A stretch of DNA of 64,000 nt from assembly GCA_943737045.1 (NCBI GenBank), contig CALSFV010000205.1, positions 1,814,001 to 1,878,000 of the forward strand. The letters run 5' to 3'. Shown piece by piece: positions 1 through 22,084 of this stretch; within the stretch, counting starts at the first letter, position 1, and the number at the start of each line of letters is the position of its first letter. A model generated the notes under the pieces. That model saw nothing but the letters and a program-made list of their open reading frames with translations. It was not told the origin of the DNA and did not search any database. Position numbers and translations under genes: made by a program. The DNA comes from Parapristionchus giblindavisi (taxonomy: Eukaryota > Nematoda > Chromadorea > Rhabditida > Diplogasteridae).

Positions 1-79
1 TTATATTAATTTTGATTAATCACTGTGTATGTCCCTTGTTTCTGATGTCTCAATACTATTCATTACAAGTAGATGATCA

Positions 80-2955
80 ACTCGTCTCATTACTACTACA
101 TCTACTACCACTCTCGCCTGCCCAGACAATCTACCAACCGGATGTTCATGCAAGGTATATTGATTATTGATTAAATATTTTGTTGGCATACTATCTATTA
201 ATTACGAGAACCGATTGTTTGATTTGTCCTAATTATTTATTGATTTCCAGGACGATACGGATCCCAAGCGCGACCCGTCCATTTTCTGCGCCAATGTGCC
301 CTACTCTACCGTATTCTCGTCACTCCCGAGTGGACTATCGATTGATTCTCTCCGTCTGTAGTTCCTTGACAAGCCTCTACCATCGCTCAAGAAACTCCGT
401 CTTCTCGAACTGAGCAGTTGCGACATCGAACGATTCAAGTCTACGGTAAGTCAGATTACAATGTTCTGTCTTTGCAAACTGCATAGGAATCCATGAACGG
501 TGACGTTACAACCGTAGGCGGAGGCGTTTGCCTAAAATCCTCTTGCGTTGTCGACAAACGGTTTGCCACCGTTCATGGATACGGCCTCTAGTTACAGAAG
601 TTGTTCTTTGAATTTTTATCTTTGTAGTTTTATTTTTGTTTGAACCACTATAGCATGGTCTATGGATCTTTATCATTGTTGGGTGGTCTTTCCATTTTGA
701 TCTTGGGAGTTTGATCTTTGATTTTTGATCTTTGATCTTCAGGCTCTCTCATCCGACAGGTCCACACTTGAGGAGCTCAATCTGACCGGCAATCGATTGA
801 ATCCCGTATCCGTACTTGGTGGCCTGGCAAAGCTCACCCAGCTCAATCTCAATCATAACTTATTAAGTTAGCTTTGTAACTTGTAGACTGATCGTTGTAG
901 TCTGTGGTTTGATCGTTCGCGTTCAGATTCACACAGTGCCTACCTACGCAAATTTTTCTTCCATTTAGATACTTTCAACTTTTAACGATTACTATCATTT
1001 TCTTCTTGATCTTTGATCTTTACACGGTTTAGTTGGATCTCTAGATGCTATATGACGAAAACTGATCTGTAGGTTGGGGTCTTTGATCTTTGATCTTTGA
1101 ACCCTTCAGCTGGCTCCCCTCGCACTGATGAATCTTCCGCGTCTACTCGAGCTGCGACTCTCAGACAATCTCCTATTACGTCTCCATCCACTCTGCATCA
1201 CGAGCACTCCCGAGCTCAAGTTCATCGATCTAAGCAACAATCTGATCGATAATGTGGCTTCCCTCACCGGACTCAACCAACTCGAGCTCCTGGACGTACG
1301 ACATAATCGATTGACTAAGGTCGGTTGATCTACCTTCACCTACATTAGTGCCACTTCCAGATTCCCTCGCTGCTCGATTTCCCGACACTTCGACAGCTCA
1401 GATTGGATTCAAACAAGATATCATCCATCGAACCTACCGTGTGATTAAATTCTGGGTCGATTGAATACTATCATTACGGTATTCATTATTTCATTTCAGG
1501 CCCTCCCCATGCTCTTCTGATTGGATCTCAGCAACAACGGTCTCCGATCATTCGAAAAGACGACCTTCACAAAGAGAATCACGAACCTTCTCATCGATGG
1601 GCAGTGATCTTTGATCTTTGTTATCCTTGTAGTCTGATCTTTGATCTTTGACCTTTTAGGTAATCCTCTGACATGCGACAACGGTCTCGACTGGTTCGTG
1701 TCAAGGCTGGTTCTCAATCAAGTCCGCACCTATCTGTCCTCCCAGTCGGTTCCCGTGTGCGTGGCACCGCCGCAGTATGAAGGCGTCAAGCTGAAGGACC
1801 TCATCATGAAGAAGGTACGGTACTGTTAAGCACTATGCTACGGTACTTTTAAACACTATCCTCTGTAGCTTGTAGTTTGATCTTTATCGTAATTCCTGGC
1901 CAAAGAAACGGTGATGGGCCTGCAGCACAAGCCTGCATCGAACACTAGTGGATAGTGAGTGCAGAGATCAAAGTACAAACTATAAAATTAAACTAATCAA
2001 TCGATATCAGGGCCCTTCTCAACAATCTCGTACCCGGACTATCGCTCGTGAACGGATTCGCCTCGCAATCTTCAAATACGACAGCCGGACTCGCTACCGG
2101 TCTTTGTGAGTTGTAGTTTGATCACTGTAATTTGAACTTTGATCTTTAGAATAATTCACTACTCCCATTTAATATCGACAAATTGCTATAGTTATTACAG
2201 AAACAGTTTACGCTATCCCAATTGGATTACGATAATCCAATGTCCGTATCCCAATCGACTTATCTCTATTTACAGTATCCGCTCGAGAATCCTCCGCCCG
2301 ATATGATCACGTCAGTAATAACGGTCAGGGACTTCCCATACTCACTCCGGAGCAAATGGACTCCATCAAGCAGTGCTACATTGCAAAGGTACGGTAGACC
2401 ACACCAAAAGGGATGTGGTCTAGGATTGATCTTTGATCTTTAAACGCTCATTTGTCCTGGATGATCTACGGGTATAGATTTGGAATCGTTTCACCAATGT
2501 TGATCTTTGATCTCATTCAGCTTCCTGTCGCAGCGACGCCCGCGTCTTCGCTCGCTCTTCCTCACTTTCCCCTCAACGCCCAAACTCTCGAGCTCATGAT
2601 GCTTATGCCCACCGGCTACAATATCTCGCGAACTCCCATCAAGGTGATCTTTGTTCTTTTGATCTGTGATCTTTGATCTCTAATCTTTGATATTTTCACA
2701 GCTTCTCGAGTCCATCTCCAAGGCCGAGATTCTGGACCTGACAGTGCTGCTCAAGGACCTCGAGAACCATCTGATGGACAGTACTGAGAAGATTTTTTCA
2801 ACGTTCTCCAAGGTGGTGGTATTCGCTTCTTTACTGTGCGTAGTCTTTCCATTTTGATCTTAGTTCTATCTTTTATCTTTGATCTTCAGGCTCGTTGTTG
2901 CGAAGATTTATCTGTTGTGGACTGGCCAGTGGCTCGAATTGCTCGACATCTCTAA
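80..2955 (+). pseudogene. Leucine-rich-repeat (LRR) protein gene, probably decayed
   Basis: Visible in order: an LRR N-terminal cap (CPDNLPTGCSCK, exon ending at 154), an exon from 251, LRR exons at 743-871, 1111-1320, 1363-1440 and 1500-1605 (for example NLPRLLELRLSDNLL and LKFIDLSNNLIDNV), and a C-terminal cap (NPLTCDNGLDWF, 1661-1815). Four further exons (2011-2106, 2276-2391, 2521-2643, 2701-2819) and a last exon at 2890-2955 follow. AATAAA signals lie at 2962 and about 2977. Such proteins are usually secreted or membrane-bound adhesion or signalling proteins. In-frame stops occur at 74-76 (if the first exon extends there), 359-361 (TAG) and 1518-1520 (TGA). The junctions near 871, 1605 and 1948 do not keep frame. 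From 2011 onward the frame is clean. A pseudogene is the simplest reading; assembly errors or misread splicing are the alternatives. The 5' end may lie outside the window. Confidence 0.6.
486..594. repeat. Inverted-repeat element, family I
   Basis: The arms read CCATGAACGGTG and its complement near CACCGTTCATGG, around a GGCGGAGGCGTTT centre. Related copies lie at 16350-16485 and 41685-41815, with a partial one near 27495-27590. This copy sits in an intron of the LRR gene. Confidence 0.6.
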
Positions 2956-3145
2956 AATATTAATAAATCTCGCAATAATAAAAAATATACACCTCTAATC
3001 CATCGAAAGTACTGTATTCTCAACTCCATTTCATCTTTATTCAGGTAGTTAAATTAACTTTAGGGGGTTGGGAGGGGCGGGGCGTTCTCTGAATTTTTGA
3101 AATAGTATTCATATGGTAATGATTCATTCTGCAGGCAAATTGTAT

Positions 3146-3265
3146 TTAAAAGCACTCCTAGAGCTTATTTGAAACAATCCGCTCTGGCAACACTCTCGTA
3201 AATAAAGAAATCGAGAGAGCATTGCCAGAGCGAAGAAACAAATTAGCATTATGGTGTGCCTTTAA
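3146..3265. repeat. TTAA-flanked MITE, family A, copy 1
   Basis: About 120 bp. TTAA is present at both ends, followed by inverted arms containing CTCTGGCAACACTCTC and GAGAGCATTGCCAGAG. It lies downstream of the LRR gene. It is noncoding and the same family recurs in the EGF-gene introns. Confidence 0.7.
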
Positions 3266-3269
3266 GGTT

Positions 3270-4430
3270 GTCATTTGAATTTTGAAAATCACTTATTTAC
3301 ATGTACTTACAGGTACCGTATTCTGTCCTCAATTTTCGTTATTAATGCCCATTCAACCAAACTCCACCTCAACTACTAATTATTCGTCATTACTACCCAT
3401 TTATGTACACATAATCTCGCTATCTCGTTTTTCATATCCACTTCACAATTGTAATACACTAGTTTGACTAGTCTCTGTTTAACATTCTTTCGTTGTATTG
3501 TTTATTCCATTTACACACTTATGGCTGAATAAAGTGACTGAACGAACTATAGTGCATTTACATCAGAATATATTTCACGATGCTTGAAATATCAAAGATC
3601 AGTTTATCATTCAGAAAGGCAGTATGACAAATATCTATGCTCGCACAGTCACCGTTGCTCACTTCAAAGATCTCAAGTACGGAAGCTTGCAGTTTACGAA
3701 GTTATTTGTATGTGTTAACTCCTTTGGATGACGGCAATATCCCCTCCTAAATCAGAAAGGAGCTTAAGAGGCCGATGCTATTTATCGGAGCGAGACAGTA
3801 GTAATCGATAATTCTTCTAATCGATAAAAATGATAAATAATATATCATTTTTATCTGTCCGCGATCCGCACCAAATCAGTGTCCGAGCCGGAGAAGTCAA
3901 CGGGGCGGAGCCTTTATCTCATATGTGTCACAATGCCACGAAAGGTTAATATAAATCTCATCACGATGAAATTCGAGGTTATTACATTTGCATTATATTT
4001 AGTGCATTATATCGATAATTATAATAATAATTTATCCTGTCTACATGTCATATGTAGAGGGGGTCAAAGCAGGGGGAATCTTCATATCCACATCACGTTA
4101 GTTCAATCATGACAGAGCCTGTACACTAGCCGGGAAATAGAACTCTACACCAATTACAAAACGGCGCAACTGCTAAGCAGGCGAGCTTTCCGAAATATAT
4201 AGCACGCCGTAAACTAAATATTTTGCACTTGGTGCGCGCAATAATTTTTTCCCTACAAAATGCTTTTTTTATTTTTAAAGGTTAAATTTTGCCTTGATAA
4301 AAAAAATGGCCATTCCGGAGCATTATTTAAAATAACTGGAAAAATTCTGCATTTTTTATTATTTTTTTTAGAATATTTTTTGCAAAAAAGGATTTCGACA
4401 AAATTGCACGGCAATTTTTGGGCCATTTTC
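3270..4430. other. Intergenic stretch, no gene recognised
   Basis: AT-rich. I see no exon-like coding frame. The 4045-4090 segment (AGAGGGGGTCAAAGCAGGGG) resembles 60590-60645, so part of it is dispersed repeat. Confidence 0.5.
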
Positions 4431-4432
4431 AA

Positions 4433-4830
4433 AGTGGACAGAAAATTGCTCGAGCAATTTTCTGTCCACTTTTTCTAATTCTCCATCATCGTTTACCCGG
4501 CTTGTGTGCAAAAGATGACAGCATCGGAGAGGATTCGATCCAACAACCTTTCGATTACGAGTCAGACACGTAACCAATGGGCCATTCGGTCGTTTTCATT
4601 GCTCCTCTCATTCTCTCATTATCATTCTTTCCTCATTCTTCATTGTTCATTCATTCTTCTTTCTTATTCTTTTTCTCATTCCCATTCTTCATTGATAGGA
4701 ATGAGTGGAGCAATGAAAACGACGGAATGGCCCATTGGTTACGTGTCCGACTCGTAATCGAAAGGTTGTTGGATCGAATTCTCTCCGATGCTGTCATCTT
4801 TTGCACACAAGCCGGGTAAACGATGATGGA
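4433..4830. repeat. Fold-back repeat with tRNA-like arms
   Basis: The left arm (about 4480-4615) and right arm (about 4690-4830) are inverted copies. Each holds the sequence read on the + strand of the right arm as GGCCCATTGGTTACGTGTCC, then CTCGTAA in anticodon-loop position, then GGATCGAATT. This looks like a degenerate tRNA (CGT anticodon, Thr-like) head. The spacer between the arms is C/T-rich. Confidence 0.6.
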
Positions 4831-5150
4831 GAGGCAGAAAAAGTGGACAGAAAATTGCTCGAGCAATTTTCTGTCCACTTTGAAAATGGCCCAAACAAGC
4901 CGGGTAAACGATGATGGAGAGGCAGAAAAAGTGGACAGAAAATTGCTCGAGCAATTTTCTGTCCACTTTGAAAATGGCCCAAACAAGCCGGGTAAACGAT
5001 GATGGAGAGGCAGAAAAAGTGGACAGAAAATTGCTCGAGCAATTTTCTGTCCACTTTGAAAATGGCCCAAACAAGCCGGGTAAACGATGATGGAGAGGCA
5101 GAAAAAGTGGACAGAAAATTGCTCGAGCAATTTTCTGTCGCTCAAACCCG
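4810..5150. repeat. 88-bp tandem satellite with a perfect palindrome
   Basis: Four tandem units with an 88-bp period (the AGTGGACAG motif starts at 4842, 4930, 5018 and 5106). Each unit contains the palindrome centred on AATTGCTCGAGCAATT, flanked by AGTGGACAGAA and its complement. A fifth copy of the palindrome lies at 4433-4472. Long reading frames on both strands here are by-products of the repeat. Confidence 0.85.
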
Positions 5151-5216
5151 TCTGCATTCGCCTCGCTCTTTTTATATCCTCGCCTTTTACACGAGCGCAT
5201 TGAAATGAAAGATGTT

Positions 5217-5291
5217 CGCATGGCCTAATGGTATCTCGAGTGACTGTCCATCCAGAAGGGTTCGCAGGTTCGAATCCCCATGGGCGCATCC
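5217..5291 (+). pseudogene. tRNA-like sequence (pseudogene or SINE head)
   Basis: An A-box-like TGGCCTAATGG and a B-box-like GGTTCGAATCC are spaced as in a tRNA. The T-stem and anticodon stem do not pair properly (the 3' half of the T-stem reads CCCCA instead of CCTGC), so it is unlikely to be functional. Confidence 0.45.
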
Positions 5292-5359
5292 GTAATCTCT
5301 CTTTCACCCTTATTGTACAGTCTAAACTAACGTGACATGTTCTATCCTTCGGTCTCTGA

Positions 5360-6521
5360 CTAGGGAATGGTTCGTAAAGGGTACGAAATTACGGTGAGTG
5401 ACTACCATGGCGATAATAAGCATGGCCGACTTAGTATGAATCAACTTTCAAAGTCTGCTATTTATCGATTTTGAAAAACCCGGCGCATTTACGTCGCACG
5501 GCTGAAAATGATTGTCCCACCCTTCAATGGGGAAGGGAGAGACAATCACTTTCAAAGACGGAAGAGTGAACTCTCTATCCCAACCGAGCTGTGGTAAGTG
5601 CGCGTGGTCATTACTTTTTGCATATGAGTTCGATTCCACCGAGAACATTTTATGACTGTGTAATAATTTAACAATGAATGCGGATGTTTCAATGGAAATA
5701 AAGTCCACAATTTCTATTTATTTCGGTTTTTGCTACTTTTTTCGGTGTTTTTTGTTATCTCTTCTTCGTTGCGAATCTGTAGAAAATCAGATACTAGTAA
5801 CAACTTTATGGAATTCATAGAAAACATTAACATAAGTGTTCAACAAATTAAGTATTACTGTATTATTACATATCAACAGCGATGAGACTCGATAAAGAAG
5901 CATTTGAAATAATAAACAAAGAAAGCCAGAAACTACCTTTGCAGAAACACCCATTTAAGCAGAATAAAAAAACTGTGTAGATCAAGATAAGTCATCAAAC
6001 TCCTGAAAAAAATCAATAAATGGAGGGAAGAACTATCAACTGATCGATGAAACTACAACACACCAACTTGCAAACATCGTGTGCTCTTGAAAACAATATA
6101 ATCACATCGATTACAAATTAAAGATAGCGAAAAAAGTAGCAAAAACCGAAATAAATAGAAATTGTGGACTTTATTTCCATTGAAACATCCGCATTCATTG
6201 TTAAATTATTACACAGTCATAAAATGTTCTCGGTGGAATCGAACTCATGTGCAAAAAGTAATGACCACGCGCACTTACCACTACACCACAGCTCGGTTGG
6301 GATAGAGAGTTCACTTTTCCGTCTTTGAAAGTGATTGTCCCTCCCTTCCCCATTGAAGGGTGGGACAATCATTTTCAGCCGTGCGACGTAAATGCGCCGG
6401 GTTTTTCAAAATTGATAAATAGCAGACTTTGAAAGTTGATTCTTACTAAGTCGGCCATGCTTATTATCGCCATGGTAGTCGCTCACCGTAATTTCGTACC
6501 CTTTACGAACCATTCCCTAGT
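5360..6521. repeat. 1.16-kb fold-back element with tRNA-derived sequence in its arms
   Basis: The left arm (about 5360-5742) and right arm (about 6127-6521) are near-perfect inverted copies, roughly 380 bp each, around a spacer of about 385 bp. The right arm, read on the minus strand, contains GAGCTGTGGTGTAGTGGTAA and GAGTTCGATTCCACC, matching tRNA A and B boxes. The left arm has lost about 8 bases of the A box. No transposase frame is seen. Confidence 0.85.
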
Positions 6522-6524
6522 GAG

Positions 6525-6645
6525 AGAATTCTTCTCCATTCAAGAAAACGTCCAAAAAGAATCTTGATAAGAACATTCAAATAACCCACGAAAACATTGC
6601 GTTGTTCGTCCAATTGGCCTGCTTGACAAGATGGAGATACCGTTC
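6525..6645. repeat. Dispersed repeat, second copy at 60649-60771
   Basis: Both copies contain GAATTC(T/A)TCTCCATTCAAGA, then CAAATAACCCACGAAAA, then TTGTTCGTCCAAT and GCCTG(C/T)TTGACAAGATGGA. It abuts the fold-back element. No coding function is seen. The rest of the interval to about 7040 shows nothing I can name. Confidence 0.65.
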
Positions 6646-7047
6646 CTGACTTTCCAAAGTCTTCTAGGAGGGGATTCAACTGTTTATCCTTTTTTTCTTG
6701 ATGGAATTGGCGAGTGTAGTCGAGAGAGGAGAGAGAAGAATCCAACCGACCGCACCGCAGGAAAAAGGCAGAAGAATGAATCGATAATTACGACAACAAA
6801 AATGAGAAAAAAACAACACTGGGAGAGTATCACAACGAGATCAATGCATTATTTAACATAGATGCATGTCCTAAACACAACCTAGATTTGCCAAAGAAAG
6901 CCGGTTAGCATTGATTATAGATTGATCTAGAGAGATCAACCCACAGAAGAATCATCGGTTAAACACAGCCTACAGTAACCCTAGCGCCGTTTCCTAGTCG
7001 CACACCACCGGTACGGTAGGCGGACTACACCACAGCAGCTTCAGCAG

Positions 7048-8104
7048 TTATCGTTTTGACTTTTCTTCTTTCAATGTCGTTCGAGATACGGTAAGTCCTT
7101 GGTTTCGTCCACATCTTCGATGAGATCCCACACTATCTGAAACGAGAGAACACAGTCATTATGATCGCATTGTAAGATGAACTATCGTGGTCCTAACGTA
7201 ACCGATATATCTACAGTACTACATCGACCAGATCCACAGTGCCATAACCAGAGTATCCCATAAATAGCTCACATCAATCTTATCCTGAAATCAAGATGGC
7301 GACGTTTCCCAAATGTGGTGCATCACACCACCACCTCCACTCACCTTCCAGGCGACTTCTTCGGACTGTGAATGGCACCACCATCGAAACGAGACCAAGT
7401 TGGGCTGCCCTTTCAGTTTGCGACCCATGGGAAGAACCTGGAACCGGATATTCAGGCTTCGAATAAGTACGGTAACTCGGACAACCCTACCGAAGGCGAA
7501 AAAAAGTACAGTAGTACGGGGCAACAATACCGAAACCGGAATAAGTACGGTAACTCGGGGCAACCTAAAATAACCCTAGTGTACTATCAGCCCACTATCA
7601 TTACTCCTCTAACCCCTTGCCTAATTATGTGTGCCCTACCATTACTACAATGCACGCCTTGATTTCCGCGGGCGATCCACCGGCGGCCTTTGCGCAGTTG
7701 GACAGATCGTTGCCCGAGCAGTAGTAATCACTGGACTAGATATATCTCTTGCATTACAATTATGTTCACGTTCGCAATGAACAACACTGGCCTAATTTAT
7801 TTTTAAATTTGACATCATTTGTTAGCTGATCAAACCAGAATGCAATATGTGTCCATCACTATTTCGTTGTTGCATTTGCTTACAATGGGTCTACTCCGTT
7901 GCCGCGTGAAGCAAGAAAAAAGTCAGTTCATGATCACAGTCACAAGCGCGCTACCGTACCTGAGATTACCATTACCGAGGTGGATATGTTGTCCGAGGCA
8001 AACTTGAGCGCGGCCTCGATGCCGTTGTACATGTCCAGGGTGAGGGCGTTGAACTTGGTCGGTTTGTTCAGATGGATGTCTAAGACGCGACCTTTGATCG
8101 ATAC
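7048..8104 (-). CDS. Crotonase-like (enoyl-CoA hydratase/isomerase) gene, partial
   Basis: Four exons read on the minus strand: 8104-7960 (VSIKGRVLDIHLNKPTKFNA), 7730-7658 (DYYCSGNDLSN), 7437-7345 and 7137-7048 (ends KEEKSKR, stop). The first two match the start of a crotonase fold. LNKPxKFNA is the first conserved strand and helix, and SGNDL resembles the oxyanion-hole motif of the peroxisomal delta3,delta2-enoyl-CoA isomerase branch of fatty-acid oxidation. The last two exons keep phase but do not look like the rest of a crotonase. The second half with the catalytic region is therefore missing or the exons belong elsewhere. No start codon or first exon is seen. It may be a truncated duplicate. 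Confidence 0.45.
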
Positions 8105-8486
8105 CTGACAACGAATATATTGATTGATTACGATTATTGATTGATTGACAAGCATAGATTTACTTCAGAGCAAGAGTATATCGATTGATTACTATTATTG
8201 ATTGATTGTCACGTATCGATTTATTCATCTACAACAAGCACCAACAAGAATGTTCGCTGGTACAACATGACTCGCATTTTGTGCTCACGAATCGGGAAAA
8301 TGCAAGAGATCAGATAAAAAAAACAAATAAGTAGATACCGCTTTGTACGATCAATTTCTGTGTTTTATCAAATGCCGGAGCCGTAAGCTATATAACGGAC
8401 AAAAGTACATTTTTGTTGCTAAAATTGTTTATTAACATTCGATATTTCCTTGATTTTTGAAATGTCTACATTACAATTTTTACAAA

Positions 8487-8735
8487 AAAACGGGTGTCAG
8501 TCCTTCGACAGTCTTAGCCTCGGGCGCGGCGGCATCAGCACCCACGAGCTCGACGTAGGATAATATGGCACAGTATTCTGGTCCAAGCCATTTTTCTTCC
8601 AAAGCAAGACAAAGGAGAGACCATTGTATTCGAGAGAGTTTGTAGTTGAGCGGTCGTTCTTGCTTTGAAAGTCATGAGTACGCTGTGATGGCTCTGCCCA
8701 TTTAACATTGCGGGCATGGACACCTTCATATATGT
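8487..8735 (-). other. Possible coding relic, unrecognised
   Basis: On the minus strand one frame ends EYCAILSYVELVGADAAAP ... GLTPVFL then TAA (stop near 8487), with worm-like codon use. Upstream the same frame is closed, while a second frame is open and reads NSLEYNGLSFVLLWKKN. This could be the last exon of an unknown gene or a frameshifted relic. No domain is recognised. The rest of 8110-9460 appears noncoding. Confidence 0.25.
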
Positions 8736-9460
8736 ATACTCTACCTGCTAAATATCACGACGAAATTTCGCCGCGAAATCCCCCACCAATCATAGCGAAC
8801 AACACCCCGCATCACTTTATACATACAGCAACAAAGCAAAACTAATTCGGCGCACGATAGTTCTTTTCCGCGAACGCGAAAAATCTCGACGTAGACGGTG
8901 AATGCACCTGAATCAATCGATAATTCGACGAGTAGAACAAATACAACATATCAGGCATACGGAAAATTACCTTTCAATGCGTTTAATACATAAATATACA
9001 ATACAAAATCCAAAAAAATAAAAGAAAATCCAGTTCGCGATAAAGGATTAAGAGTGTAACATACGGTAGCTAAGGGTTAGTGAAATGTCGCCTTAGCACA
9101 CCACAGCCTTTGAACGTGCTCCACTCTCTCTAGAATTTCAATCATTTCCTCGTATCGTCTCTCATCCACCAATTGTTTTCCCGTTTCACTTCCTCGTTTA
9201 TAAGTGTAGACGTACTTTTTCTATTTCTGAACTATTCTGGGCTAATTTATTCGGGTTTGTAACCCTTCTTTTTTTACCGTGACGTGGTATAGTGCGCTGT
9301 GTGACGTTGAAATCGGTCAAGACCAACCAAGATAAGAACTCTCATTAATCACTCGCTATTTTTCGCTCTTACATATTCTCTTCGTCCTAGTGCACTTGTA
9401 TTTTATTTGCATTTAGTACAATAATTTATTTTAATAATAATAAAGATAAATTAAGTCGCA

Positions 9461-20735
<11,275 letters not shown>

Positions 20736-21580
20736 ATCGATCGATTATCGATTTATTGATTGATTGGTCGATTTATCGATTGATTTATTGATTGATATTC
20801 CCACCTCACCTATCCCTCATACCTCGTTATCGATTCATTAATCGACTTTATAGAACGTTTATGTCGATTGCTTTTCCCGTCCGGAAAAGTACCGTATCCC
20901 CGCACACACATTGTATTGATTGATGTTACCGTATGTCCTGATTCAGGCTACTTATCCTCTATCATTCATATTATAGGCATGTATCGCTGATTTTACAGAG
21001 TATTTATCTTATTTCGTAACTATTTATATAATGGCTAATTGAGATAATTAATATGCTCTTGCGATTCCTCTTTATTTTGTGTTTTGTTTTTCCCATCTCC
21101 ATTTCTCGATAGAAGTTGTGACTCTCCACTTGTCCACCGTATTCCTCTTCCCTGTTCTCCGGCATACCTACCGTACTATTCCAGATATTACTGTATTTTT
21201 ATTGGTCCCACACCACCTCCGCTCATGTTTTTTCCCATTGCTTACGGTATCTGTTCCCGCAAATTTGATTATCATCATGAGTTGTTTAATCAAAAATAAT
21301 GTATCAAGTCAACCCTCGTGGCAAATTTCTTCGTCTTTGTGATTTTCGATTGCCAAGGCTTCTCTTCGGCTCTTTCTTTCTTCTCTTTCATTTTATGTAT
21401 TGTACTAGGCTAGACTCTTTTTTTAAATATTTTTCTGTTAATAGTATTTATCTATTAAGATTTTTTGTTTCTTTACTTTTCTCTGTTAATTTAAGCAATA
21501 TATCTAATAAATATTTTTATTTAGATGCTCTTCGTGACGATGGCTTTTTGTAATTTAGAATTGGAAAAATTTGCAAAAGA
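20736..21580. other. VMP1 3' flank, no gene recognised
   Basis: T-rich, with clustered CGATTTATTGATTGAT repeats just after the stop codon. No clear AATAAA signal or other gene was seen. Confidence 0.5.
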
Positions 21581-21583
21581 TTC

Positions 21584-21654
21584 TCTCTGGCCGGGAATTG
21601 AACCCGGGTCTCGCATGTGACAGACGCGGATACTAACCACTATACTACCAGAGA
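21584..21654 (-). tRNA. tRNA-Asp (GTC)
   Basis: The minus strand reads TCTCTGG at the 5' end, pairing with CCAGAGA. The D arm is TAGTATAGTGGTTAGTA, the anticodon arm CGCGT-CTGTCAC-ATGCG with GTC at positions 34-36, and the T arm CCGGGTTCAATTCCCGG. All four stems pair. The acceptor stem is TCTCTGG rather than the usual TCCTCG type. Confidence 0.93.
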
Positions 21655-22084
21655 CACATTATACATGTGCGATAGAATCACATTCGTGACTTCCTTACTT
21701 CGTTAGCTGCTTTTCATCCTTCCTATAGTGCGACCAAATATTTTTGTTTTAGAATAATACCAGGGGTACAATCAGATAACATGGATCAAATCAAACTATT
21801 CCATCCGAGACCAAGTATGTTTATATATTATTGTATTATCGTCCATCCTTCCACTAGGACTTGTATAGCTTAATTATTCACTCTTATGTCTTTGGCCTTG
21901 TTGTATTAGTATTCCGTCCATTTCCCTATGCTCTTATCCACTCTTTCGGACTCATATTCAATGTTATATTGGAAAAGATGAGAGCGCATGATGGGTATTT
22001 GGGATGGAGAGATAGGGAGAGGGGAGAGACGAGAAAAATGCAAAATGGAAAGGCTTGAAAAGGCCCCAAGCACGGCATTTCAAA

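Noticed and set aside
4810..5150. Regularly spaced repeats resembling a CRISPR array
   Set aside because: The whole 88-bp unit is conserved, with no variable spacers, and the genome is eukaryotic.
4651..5307. Long minus-strand open frames (up to 218 codons) with repeated LLEQFSVHFFCLS
   Set aside because: They are translations of the 88-bp satellite and of the tRNA-like sequence; no real protein is supported.
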